NCBI RefSeq assembly: GCF_029323795.1
Contig: NZ_CP119758.1
Location: 1,736,001-1,800,000, forward strand
Length of the DNA: 64,000 bases
Direction of reading: 5' to 3'
Source of the DNA: Zobellia alginiliquefaciens
GTDB lineage: Bacteria; Bacteroidota; Bacteroidia; Flavobacteriales; Flavobacteriaceae
The notes under the pieces are model-generated. The model worked only from the letters and a program-made list of their open reading frames with translations, ran no database searches and was not told where the DNA came from. This document shows, piece after piece, positions 1-7,583 of this stretch (positions within the stretch are counted from its first letter, which is position 1; each line of letters starts with the position of its first letter). The position numbers were made by a program, and so were the translations under genes.

Positions 1-1752
1 TGCAAAACGTAACCAATTATCAGATGCTGAAGTTTCTAGAATTAAAGGACTAGTGGAGGTACTGGAGATGTGTAAATCTGAAGTAGGACTAGCCGTACCC
101 AAACCTACTTTACCACTATCAAAATAAATATCACTCCCGTTTTCAGACCATAAGGAACTACCTCCCCCTCCACCAACTTCATCAGTGCCAGCAACCCAAT
201 TACCTAAGGCTGCATCCCACTTTGCCACCTGACCATCGGCTGTTCCAACTAATCCATCTATAATTCCGTCATCACCTACTAAAAGTCCGTGCCTGGTAGT
301 TCTATTAAAATAATCGCTAAAATCAACACTCCCAACACCATCTTCAATAGAAAGCACATCTCCGGTTAAGACCAAATCTTGATCATCAGTATCTACCAAG
401 CCGCCAGCCGCCAATTCTTCTATTGCCGCTTGTGTATCCACAGCCGCAAGACCCGTTCCTGTATTGTCAAAAGGAACTTCCAAAGCTTCTTGGTCATCTG
501 TTCCTCCCGGTGGAATAATTGTAGACAAATCTACCCCTGTACCATCATCTATTTGAAGCATGGTTCCCGATAATGATAGGTTCTGATCATCCGTATCTAC
601 CAAACCACCAGCTGCCAATTCTTCTATTGCCGCTTGTGTATCCGCAGCCGCAAGACCTGTTCCTGTATTATCAAAAGGAACCTCAGAAGCGTTTTGGTCA
701 TCTGTTCCTCCGGGTGGAATAATTGTAGACAAATCTACCCCTGTACCGTCATCTATTTGAAGCATGGTTCCCGATAATGATAGGTTCTGATCATCCGTAT
801 CTACCAATCCACCTGATGCCAATTCTTCTATTGCCGCTTGTGTATCCGCAGCCGCAAGACCTGTTCCTGTATTATCAAAAGGAACCTCAGAAGCGTTTTG
901 GTCATCTGTTTCTCCGGGTGGAATTATTGCCGATAAATCTATGGTAGATCCATCAGTAATACTTAAATCAGTTCCAGAAAGACTTATATCTTGAATTTCA
1001 TTAGTTGGGTCAGCATCCGCATCGGCGCCACCTCCAGCAGTCGCTACAATTTCATCTAAAGCTTCTTGGACATTACCCGCCGTAAGTCCTGAATCTACAT
1101 TGTTATAAGGCACTTCGGAAGCAATCTGAGCGTCTCCGCCACCGCCTCCACTAAACAGACGATTATCCACATAAGTTTTTACCGCTCTTTGGGTGGGTAA
1201 AATACCGTTGCTATTTTCGGCCAACCCACCATCATCCGAAATCTCATTAACCTGATTTCCAGAGTTAAGATTGAAACCGCCTAAAATTCTTAAGTCGCTT
1301 TTTATTTTTACCTCTCCAACGTTCTTATTTTCTATATCATTCCCATTGGTTTCCCACTGTTGACTGCCCGAGGCCATGGAGTAAGGAACTGCCATTAGTT
1401 CCGTGGTACCCACTTCAACGCCATTAAAGGACACCACTACAAAAGTAGCTTGGCCCCAAGGCAAATTGGAGTAACTACCACTATTGCTGTTTCCACTGCC
1501 TATTTGCAAATTAAAGACGCCGTTGGCATCCGTAGTTATGGAGTGACTTTCTTCATATTGCGCATCCGCATCCGCACTACCGAATTTTAAGGCGATACCA
1601 ATGTCTATAGTCTCCTGCTCCATTAATTCATTATCCGAATTACGGGCCACCCCTTGGTAATTGATATAGTTTTTCTGCTGCGCTTGTCCCATAAAAGCTC
1701 CACAGAACATAATGGTCAAGACTATAAGTAATGATGTGTAATTTATTTTCAT
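1..1752 (-). CDS. Secreted fibre-like protein with 68-residue repeats (3' end outside window)
   Basis: The frame is open from ATG at 1752 to the window edge without a stop (584 codons), so the C-terminus is missing. Residues 1-25 form a signal peptide ending near GQAQ. The next 110 residues resemble the N-terminal part of Bacteroidota fibre or adhesin proteins (NYQGVARNSDNELM, then LMAVPYSMA). Then come AVKTYVDNR, a Gly-rich hinge, three 68-residue repeats carrying DTDDQ and EVPFDNTGTGLAA, and a tail-fibre-like SGKVGLGTASPTSDLHI segment. In known proteins this last motif often precedes a C-terminal intramolecular chaperone, which would lie outside the window. It starts 4 bp after the T9SS protein gene, so the two are probably cotranscribed. 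Exact role unknown; surface attachment is an inference. Confidence 0.85.
   Translation of the reverse strand, partial: MKINYTSLLIVLTIMFCGAFMGQAQQKNYINYQGVARNSDNELMEQETIDIGIALKFGSADADAQYEESHSITTDANGVFNLQIGSGNSNSGSYSNLPWGQATFVVVSFNGVEVGTTELMAVPYSMASGSQQWETNGNDIENKNVGEVKIKSDLRILGGFNLNSGNQVNEISDDGGLAENSNGILPTQRAVKTYVDNRLFSGGGGGDAQIASEVPYNNVDSGLTAGNVQEALDEIVATAGGGADADADPTNEIQDISLSGTDLSITDGSTIDLSAIIPPGETDDQNASEVPFDNTGTGLAAADTQAAIEELASGGLVDTDDQNLSLSGTMLQIDDGTGVDLSTIIPPGGTDDQNASEVPFDNTGTGLAAADTQAAIEELAAGGLVDTDDQNLSLSGTMLQIDDGTGVDLSTIIPPGGTDDQEALEVPFDNTGTGLAAVDTQAAIEELAAGGLVDTDDQDLVLTGDVLSIEDGVGSVDFSDYFNRTTRHGLLVGDDGIIDGLVGTADGQVAKWDAALGNWVAGTDEVGGGGGSSLWSENGSDIYFDSGKVGLGTASPTSDLHISSTSTSPLILETSASDNWLRFA
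381..992 (-). repeat. Three in-frame 204-bp tandem repeats inside the fibre-like gene
   Basis: The marker gatcatc.gtatctacc recurs at 381, 585 and 789, exactly 204 bp apart, giving three 68-residue units. The middle unit and its neighbours are nearly identical in DNA, while the outer parts have drifted. Such recent identity fits unequal recombination changing fibre length. Confidence 0.9.
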
Positions 1753-1756
1753 GGTT

Positions 1757-2239
1757 CTATTCTTTGATCAGTTTATATTCCTTGGTTTCTGAGTTATTTT
1801 CTAAATAAAGTTTTAACACGTACAACCCTTTGGCCATATAGGCCATATCAATTTTATATTCTAATTGGGTGTTTTCTATTTGCTGACTTATAACCCGTTG
1901 GCCGTTTACCGAAAACAGTTCTATGCCAAAAACCTTGTTCTGACTGGTAAAAACAGTTACTTCTTCTATAACCGGGTTGGGGTACACTAAAATATCCGAA
2001 GGTTCTTCGCCTGGACTCAATGGGATTACCAGAATTCCCCTTCCGGCCCAAAAACCTTGATCTACAGAATCATCATTAACCACCAGACCCACAATGGGCT
2101 CTCCTATAGTAAAACTTACCGAGACCTCTGCGCTTGCCATTGTACCACCAACATTACTAACAACACTGCGGTCTATTGATTGGGCAAATGAAAATGTGGC
2201 ACTTACCGTTAGAAAAAAGAGGAGTAGTTTTATTTTCAT
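1757..2239 (-). CDS. Secreted protein with type A T9SS sorting domain
   Basis: Start chosen at ATG 2239 because it begins a clean signal peptide (MKIKLLLFFLTVSATFSFAQ); the frame stays open upstream to 2287 without a better start. The mature part is short: about 70 residues (VGGTMASAEVSVSFTIGEPIVG) and then a C-terminal domain of about 75 residues beginning LVYPNP and ending KEYKLIKE. That domain is the type A signal recognised by the type IX secretion system, which exports cargo across the outer membrane and usually anchors it to surface polysaccharide. The gene directly precedes the fibre-like gene with a 4-bp gap. As most of the protein is sorting domain, it may be a small partner or anchor for the fibre; that is inference. 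Confidence 0.88.
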   Translation of the reverse strand: MKIKLLLFFLTVSATFSFAQSIDRSVVSNVGGTMASAEVSVSFTIGEPIVGLVVNDDSVDQGFWAGRGILVIPLSPGEEPSDILVYPNPVIEEVTVFTSQNKVFGIELFSVNGQRVISQQIENTQLEYKIDMAYMAKGLYVLKLYLENNSETKEYKLIKE

Positions 2240-2322
2240 TTTAGTTCGTTTTAAGATTAATGTTTTTCTAATCCTGAAGGTTAACATGACCGATTCATGA
2301 TTTTAAAGGCCACCCTTAAGAA

Positions 2323-2553
2323 CTATCTTCTTTTCTTCTTATAGACGAACACTTCCAAACCATCAAAATCTATTTTCATACACTTTGAGAAATCATTCAA
2401 AAATTTATGTATTGCAAACAAAATGATCAGAAGTGCTTCTATGGAAATAAGTACTATTGGGTCTATCTCTTTGACCAAAACAAGCAAAGGCTCCGCAAGT
2501 AACAGTGAGGTATTGAATAATAAGGCTACGATTAAAATGATGGTGGTTTTCAT
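2323..2553 (-). CDS. Small membrane protein, hypothetical
   Basis: The 76-residue frame starts with an apparent signal or membrane segment (residues 1-20), has a second hydrophobic stretch around residues 33-52 (PIVLISIEALLIILFAI), and ends in a basic tail (YKKKRR). It lies upstream of, and on the same strand as, the T9SS and fibre genes. No family recognised. The two-helix layout with a positively charged end supports a real small membrane protein, but the length is modest and there is no independent evidence. Confidence 0.45.
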   Translation of the reverse strand: MKTTIILIVALLFNTSLLLAEPLLVLVKEIDPIVLISIEALLIILFAIHKFLNDFSKCMKIDFDGLEVFVYKKKRR

Positions 2554-3074
2554 ATCTACAGGTTTAAAATGTTCCAGAATTGTATACTATCCGTCTTATA
2601 TAAAGGTTCTTGTGAATAGCTGATTTTAAGAGGAAATGGTTCTTGATGACCACCACGAAATATTCTATTTACTCCTTCAAGCAACAGAAATAGGCACAAC
2701 CGCTCCATTGAATTACTAAGACCGCGATAAAAAGGTATGTGTTGATGAATCAGTTTCATTTGCTTTCTCTATTTGCTTAAATGCTTTGGGGCATTAAAGA
2801 TGATAGGGGGAAACTGATTTGGGAAGGTTAAGAAGAAGATAGCATTCACTTTAATACACAAATGAATTGCCAGCCCCTTGTAACCACTGACAAGATACTG
2901 GCAACTTTAATTTTCTAGATTTAAAAATGTACAATTTGATGTTACCAATGTATAATCGGCAAGAATGATGCAATCCTATGAGGAGAGTGCTAATAACCAA
3001 TCGCCCTTCTTGCCAATGATTATCTAGACAGACAAAAAATTAAATACCACTAGAAAAAGTACTCACACACAGTT
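2554..3074. other. Intergenic stretch without a supported gene
   Basis: About 520 bp between two minus-strand genes. A 67-codon minus frame at 2556..2759 lacks any recognisable feature. A loose inverted pair (ggcaagaa near 2959, ttcttgcc near 3008) has a loop of about 40 nt and is not terminator-like. It probably contains the promoter of the small membrane protein and T9SS genes. Confidence 0.5.
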
Positions 3075-3446
3075 CTATTGTTGAACACCCGCAAACCAAA
3101 CTTCATACTTCTTCCCTAAAATAGGGGCCGGTGCTTCTTTTCCGTTTAGTGCATTCATAAATGCCATTACCCACATGTATACCAAAACGAAAACACCTAA
3201 AAAATTTATGACCCATCCCAAAATGGGTATCATACCAATAACTCCCAAGGCCAAACCCGTAACACATAACCCCACCGCTTGCCGAATATGATAGCTAGCG
3301 AATTCTTGTTTCTTCTCATTGTTCATTACAAATGCAGCCACTAAACCTATTATGGTAATGTAAGCAAGAATGGCTATTGTCTTATCATTCTCACTTGTAT
3401 CCGTAGCCGTATGTGTCTTATTAAAATCTGTACCTGTATTTTCCAT
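3075..3446 (-). CDS. DUF4870/Tic20-like small membrane protein
   Basis: The 123-residue protein has a hydrophilic N-terminus, then three or four hydrophobic segments (about 27-41, 57-76, 77-100) separated by short loops. The pattern DKTIAILAYITIIGLVAAFVMNNEKK, then SYHIRQAVGL and later FMNALNGKEAPAPILG, is characteristic of the DUF4870 / Tic20-like family of small inner-membrane proteins, whose function in bacteria is not defined. It lies 20 bp downstream of a lipoprotein gene on the same strand, so cotranscription is likely. Confidence 0.8.
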   Translation of the reverse strand: MENTGTDFNKTHTATDTSENDKTIAILAYITIIGLVAAFVMNNEKKQEFASYHIRQAVGLCVTGLALGVIGMIPILGWVINFLGVFVLVYMWVMAFMNALNGKEAPAPILGKKYEVWFAGVQQ

Positions 3447-3466
3447 TATTGTTTATTTAATTGGTT

Positions 3467-4087
3467 TTATTCTGTCATTTTAATCAATTGCCCTAATTTG
3501 AGCGCTTTAACCATATCCCAAGTTTCATCGGGTTGCATATCATATCCATTTACCGTTACCAAAAATCGCTCTGCATATGCAAACATTAGTTGGGTGTCGT
3601 TAGATTTTTTCTTGTAAGTCTGTTGTGCCTGCACTCCATTAACCTCAACCGTTTGTTGATGCTTATATTCATCTTCCGTCTCCATTTCAAAATTTCCCAG
3701 CAGTCCATACCCAGTTGCCATCATACTTCCGGTGGGGCCGGCCCCATCTATTATCATCACATTGAACTTCTTCTTGCCATCCGGTTTTTTATAGGTCCCT
3801 TCTACAGAATTGACCTTGTACATTCCCGCTTGGCCTACTTTAAAACCCGTTCTATCCAAAACGCCCAAGCTTTGGGGCAACCAAGCTTTTAATTGTTCAT
3901 TTGTTAAGGGAACGGCATCTTTTAATTTTTCAATTCTTCCTTCCGCTTTTCTGGCTTCCTTTACAAAGGTGGATGCATTAGACACGCCGTTCTTGGCCTT
4001 GGAGAGTTTCTCTTTAACCTCGCCAACACAAGATCCAAAAACCAACATTGCCAATATGAGGGCCATATTTTTAACTCTATTTTTCAT
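3467..4087 (-). CDS. Lipoprotein, hypothetical
   Basis: The 206-residue protein begins with a lipoprotein signal (MALILAMLVFGSC, lipobox FGSC at about residue 20), followed by a charged, probably helical segment (VKEKLSKAKNGVSNASTFV). The C-terminal two thirds is a globular region of mixed character (LDRTGFKVGQAGMYKVNSVEGTY, then MMATGYGLLGNFEMETEDEY). Family not recognised. Expected at the outer membrane. It precedes the DUF4870-like gene by 20 bp and follows another lipoprotein gene by 27 bp, so the three small envelope genes may form one operon. Confidence 0.72.
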   Translation of the reverse strand: MKNRVKNMALILAMLVFGSCVGEVKEKLSKAKNGVSNASTFVKEARKAEGRIEKLKDAVPLTNEQLKAWLPQSLGVLDRTGFKVGQAGMYKVNSVEGTYKKPDGKKKFNVMIIDGAGPTGSMMATGYGLLGNFEMETEDEYKHQQTVEVNGVQAQQTYKKKSNDTQLMFAYAERFLVTVNGYDMQPDETWDMVKALKLGQLIKMTE

Positions 4088-4114
4088 TTTTGAAGGATTT
4101 AAGAACAGTACTGA

Positions 4115-4456
4115 TTATTCACAACTTTCACTATCTATTTCCGCTTTGGCCTCTTCTACCGCTTGATCAATTTCGGCCCTACTTGCATTTGGTATGCAAT
4201 CATAAATGTCATTTACAGCGTCATAGTAAGCCTTTGCGGCGCTTTTATAGTCTGCACAGTTCTCTGCAGTGGGATTTTCAGAGTAAGCAGTAGTTGCATC
4301 TGACCATGCTTGTAGCTCATCTGCATAGCCATCGACCCAGTTTCCTCCAAAGCAGTTTCCGGTAGGGTTTAAAGGATTGTCTTTACTGCAACTGTACGTT
4401 AAGATAATTGCCACACCACAAACGACTAAAAGAATTTGTTTCCTTAAATTTTTCAT
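4115..4456 (-). CDS. Small lipoprotein, hypothetical
   Basis: ATG at 4456 starts a 113-residue protein with a lipoprotein signal (ILLVVCGVAIILTYSC, Cys about residue 22). The longer frame to 4552 adds a segment without signal character, so the shorter start is preferred. The mature part has several Cys (CFGGNW, NCADYK, YDCIPN, SESC) and a helical DYKSAAKAYYDAVND stretch. After the lipid Cys come Ser-Lys-Asp, partly like the surface-export signal of Bacteroidota lipoproteins. Family not recognised. Confidence 0.65.
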   Translation of the reverse strand: MKNLRKQILLVVCGVAIILTYSCSKDNPLNPTGNCFGGNWVDGYADELQAWSDATTAYSENPTAENCADYKSAAKAYYDAVNDIYDCIPNASRAEIDQAVEEAKAEIDSESCE

Positions 4457-4573
4457 ACTTCTATTTTTTTGTTGATTAATTAATATTTGTAATGTTCTCT
4501 CCGGGAAAGCTTTCCCTAAAAGGTGTTTTACATCTATTAGTGTTCTATTCATTAAAAGGTAAACATCAAACTC

Positions 4574-4610
4574 AAAAAAAAGTCCGATAACATAACTGTC
4601 ATCGGACTTT
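4574..4610 (-). terminator. Rho-independent terminator of the beta-helix lipoprotein gene
   Basis: A perfect 10-bp stem (4579..4588 with 4601..4610, aaagtccgat / atcggacttt) encloses a 12-nt loop. On the minus strand it is followed by a run of Ts (complement of 4574..4580). It lies 45 bp beyond the stop of the gene at 4655. Confidence 0.85.
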
Positions 4611-4654
4611 TACACGTATTCTAATAAGGTTGTTATCCTAAATAGTAAGACATA

Positions 4655-6190
4655 CTAATTACAGACACCATCGGTTTCGTTATTGGTGTATTCATTTTCA
4701 GATTCCATAAAATTTGCATCGGCCCTAACACTTATTCCACATCCACCGCTCTTGGTTATAAGTGAGTTTTCAACCGTTAGCTGGCCTGCTTTAAGATATA
4801 TAGCAGCCTTATCATTACAGCAGTATACATAGGTTGAGCCTGCATTTTTAACCTCGGCATAACGAATTATATTAGAGGCGCTATTGGTTTCCGTATGTAT
4901 TCCTCGCCAAAAGCCGCTGATATCTTCAGACCCCCTAAAGACTATGGGTTGATTTTCTGTACCCACAGCATAGAACACTCCATTGTCATACACACCCAAA
5001 CCGGCATTTTCTTCAAATACAATCTCTACACCAGGTAGAATGTTTAAGCGATCTTTAATATCCAATACATCGTTATTGCTAATTCTATAAGGCACATCGG
5101 TTGCTTTGATGGTTACTTCTTCCTCAACTGTTGAATCTGCGATCAATATATAATCTTCTTCATTACCTTGGTATGATGATAAAGCACCATCAATTTGGTC
5201 AATTCCGCCCAAGGTAAGCTTTAATGGGGCTTGTTCATGAGTTGTTATAGTATTGCTAGCGTAATCGCTAAACTCAAAATCATCCTTTGCCACGATTCCG
5301 TATGATTTTCCATTACTGATCGTTGTATTGGTAATCGCAGATTTTCCGTCTTTAAGGTATATGGAAGCGGCATCATTACAGCAATATACATAGCTACCCC
5401 CAGCGTCTGATAATTCAAGATAATTTAGGGAATTTGCTTGTTTGTTGGATTCTATGTGAATACCTCTCCAATACCCCTTGGTAGCTTCTTCACCGTTCAT
5501 TACTACCGGTTCAGTTGCCGTACCATTAACGGTTATTGACCCATTATCATAAACACCTATACCGGCATTTTCCTTGAACTGTATGACCACACCTGCTTCA
5601 ATAACCAATGGGGCCTTAACATCCACAACACAATCTACAACGTAATCTACTTCTGCAGGACCGTTCTTTAGTACCGTTTCCGCATTTATATCGCAATCCA
5701 AAGTTTGTGTTTCTTGGCTCTCTTGTTCGGATATGGGAATATACAGACCTTCACGAACCCATTTCTGTATATTTCCGGCCCCACTGGACCCCACAGAAAT
5801 TCTTAGGGTATCATCTTCTTTAAGTTCCATAAAAGCATCGTAGTAGTTATAGTCGCTTCCCAACTCCCCATATTTGTAATTTTCGGTATCCACAGCTTTA
5901 ATATCACTCCACTTTATATCCCCATTACTAAATGAGGAACCCGCTTTATCCGTAATTGTCCCTTGTGCATTTTTTACTTCTACAATCATTCCGTCATTAG
6001 GAATATTGTTACTTGAAATTCTGATCCAAGAACCCATCAAATTATCGAGCGTTAGTTCTTCTTCCGACTGTCCCTCCTGCTGTTCATCTACTGATTCCGG
6101 ATCGTTGACACTATCATTTACCTCGTCTTTGGTACACGACGCCATTATGAGGGCAATAACCGCCATATACATTACATTTTTAATTTTCAT
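4655..6190 (-). CDS. Lipoprotein with duplicated right-handed beta-helix domain
   Basis: ATG at 6190 gives a lipoprotein signal (MYMAVIALIMASCTKDE, Cys about residue 19); Lys-Asp-Glu follows the second residue after the Cys, resembling the Capnocytophaga surface-export motif. After a domain of about 130 residues come two homologous blocks about 187 residues apart. Each has NAG(I/L)GVYDNG, a WRGIH motif and the unusual YVYCCND, followed by AxIYLK. Blocks with short beta strands, xNxx turns and WRGI are typical of parallel beta-helix (pectate-lyase-like) surface proteins, often carbohydrate-related. Catalytic residues cannot be assigned. It is transcribed away from the sigma factor gene, from which it is separated by 117 bp, and could be a target of it (inference). 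Confidence 0.8.
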   Translation of the reverse strand: MKIKNVMYMAVIALIMASCTKDEVNDSVNDPESVDEQQEGQSEEELTLDNLMGSWIRISSNNIPNDGMIVEVKNAQGTITDKAGSSFSNGDIKWSDIKAVDTENYKYGELGSDYNYYDAFMELKEDDTLRISVGSSGAGNIQKWVREGLYIPISEQESQETQTLDCDINAETVLKNGPAEVDYVVDCVVDVKAPLVIEAGVVIQFKENAGIGVYDNGSITVNGTATEPVVMNGEEATKGYWRGIHIESNKQANSLNYLELSDAGGSYVYCCNDAASIYLKDGKSAITNTTISNGKSYGIVAKDDFEFSDYASNTITTHEQAPLKLTLGGIDQIDGALSSYQGNEEDYILIADSTVEEEVTIKATDVPYRISNNDVLDIKDRLNILPGVEIVFEENAGLGVYDNGVFYAVGTENQPIVFRGSEDISGFWRGIHTETNSASNIIRYAEVKNAGSTYVYCCNDKAAIYLKAGQLTVENSLITKSGGCGISVRADANFMESENEYTNNETDGVCN

Positions 6191-6307
6191 AATCTTATAT
6201 TTTAATGATTCCACAGGTGTTTGTACCCCAAAAATTAAAAGGTCAACATACCCACTAAAAAAATTATATCTTTAAATGATGTTTACTTTTTAACCAATTG
6301 AGCACCA

Positions 6308-6862
6308 ATGAAAGACCAGCATATTATTTCCCAAATGAAACAGCGGGACAGAAATGCTCTTAAAGAAGTTTATAAAGGGTATAAAGTTGAATTTTTCAAA
6401 TTCGCTTCCCGGTATACTTCCGACACGAATGCGCTAGAGGACATTTTTCAAGATGCCATTATCGTACTTTATGAAAATGCCCTAGCAGGAAAATTGGATG
6501 AATTAAGAAGTAGTTTAAAAACCTACCTTTTCAGTACAGGAAAGTTTATGATTTTCAAGAAGTTCAGAGATACAAAAGAAATAACCACAGATGAAACCTA
6601 TGTTTTTGACCAAAATGAAATAGCTATCATAAACGACGTATATGAAGATCAAGGCCCTAATGAATACCAGCAAAAGATACTAGAGAATTTTAAGAAGCTT
6701 GGCGATAAATGCCGCGAAATTCTTGAACTTTTTTATCTAAAGGGATTAAAACTAGACGAAATAATGAGCGTGCAGGGCTATGAAAACAAAAATGTAGTTA
6801 AAAGCCAAAAATCTAGATGTCTCAAATCATTAAAAGAGCTTACTCATGCAAAGAATGGATAA
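6308..6862 (+). CDS. RNA polymerase sigma-70 family (ECF-like) factor
   Basis: The 184-residue protein has the two-domain ECF layout: region 2 (FFKFASRYTSDTNALEDIFQDAIIVLYEN, about residues 28-58) and region 4 (KCREILELFYLKGLKLDEIMSVQGYENKNVVKSQKSRCLKSL, about residues 136-178). Region 3 is absent. It ends TAA at 6862 inside the start of the next gene, so translation is coupled. A near-consensus -7 box (TATCTTTA near 6268) precedes it. Directs RNA polymerase to a specific promoter set, unknown here. The neighbouring genes suggest control through the membrane anti-sigma-like protein and possibly the CHAT protein. Confidence 0.92.
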   Translation: MKDQHIISQMKQRDRNALKEVYKGYKVEFFKFASRYTSDTNALEDIFQDAIIVLYENALAGKLDELRSSLKTYLFSTGKFMIFKKFRDTKEITTDETYVFDQNEIAIINDVYEDQGPNEYQQKILENFKKLGDKCREILELFYLKGLKLDEIMSVQGYENKNVVKSQKSRCLKSLKELTHAKNG

Positions 6863-7583
6863 TGAAGAATTGATCAATGGTTATTTTGAAGGTTCTCTTT
6901 CAGAAGAGCAAAAGAGGGAATTTGACCATTTATTTGAAACAAATGCCGACTTTAAAACCGAATTTGAGTTTCAGGAAGAGCTAAAACGAACCTTGGTTAA
7001 ATCCGAAAGAAAACAACTAAAAGAAATTTTATCCAATACTGCGGTACCACCGGAAAAGGAGCAACCCAAGGTAATACGGTTACGACCTTGGCTTGTGGCC
7101 GCCTCCGTATTCGTACTTGTTGGGATTAGCTCGTGGTTAATATTATTTGACCGTACGGACATTGATTCTCAAAATCTGTACAATAGCAATTTTGCTCCCT
7201 ATGAAAATGTAGTTCACCCTATTGAACGCGGGGAACAATTGGAAGACCTTAAAACAAGGGCCTTTATGGCATATGAGAATGAAAATTACAAGGAAGCCAT
7301 AGAACTGTTCAAAACATTGAACGAAAAAAACAACGATAAGTATATTGTTTTTTATGAAGCTATCTCCCTAATGCAATTGAACAAACAAGATGAAGCTATT
7401 CCTTTATTGGAAGACTACATTGCAAGCAGCGGCGAACTTAAAGAAAGAGCTATTTGGTATTTGGCCCTATCCTATTTGAAGCTTGATGAAATTGAAGATT
7501 GTAAGGAACAGTTACGTGTTTTGGTGCATAACGAAGGATTTAAAAAGAAGGAGGCACAAAGACTACTGGATGAATTAGACTAA
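6855..7583 (+). CDS. Membrane anti-sigma-like protein with TPR-type periplasmic domain
   Basis: ATG at 6855 or 6846 both overlap the sigma stop; 6855 is preferred because MDNEELINGYFEG is the usual family start. About 75 cytoplasmic residues (EELINGYFEGSLSEEQKREF, an anti-sigma N-terminal pattern without a zinc HxxxCxxC motif) lead to one membrane helix (PWLVAASVFVLVGISSWLILF, about residues 78-98). The rest contains TPR-like helices (YKEAIELFKTLNEK, DEAIPLLEDYI, RAIWYLALSYLKL). Known arrangement: the cytoplasmic part sequesters the sigma factor and the external TPRs sense or bind a partner. The gene ends overlapping by 4 bp the 3' end of the CHAT gene on the other strand. Confidence 0.8.
   Translation: MDNEELINGYFEGSLSEEQKREFDHLFETNADFKTEFEFQEELKRTLVKSERKQLKEILSNTAVPPEKEQPKVIRLRPWLVAASVFVLVGISSWLILFDRTDIDSQNLYNSNFAPYENVVHPIERGEQLEDLKTRAFMAYENENYKEAIELFKTLNEKNNDKYIVFYEAISLMQLNKQDEAIPLLEDYIASSGELKERAIWYLALSYLKLDEIEDCKEQLRVLVHNEGFKKKEAQRLLDELD

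Noticed and set aside
381-992. CRISPR-like periodic repeat
   Set aside because: The 204-bp units are in frame, coding, and have no spacers.
1-1752. Prophage tail-fibre gene
   Set aside because: Has a signal peptide and a T9SS neighbour; no other phage gene in the window.
2556-2759. 67-codon minus-strand frame
   Set aside because: No signal, domain or codon pattern; more likely untranslated leader.
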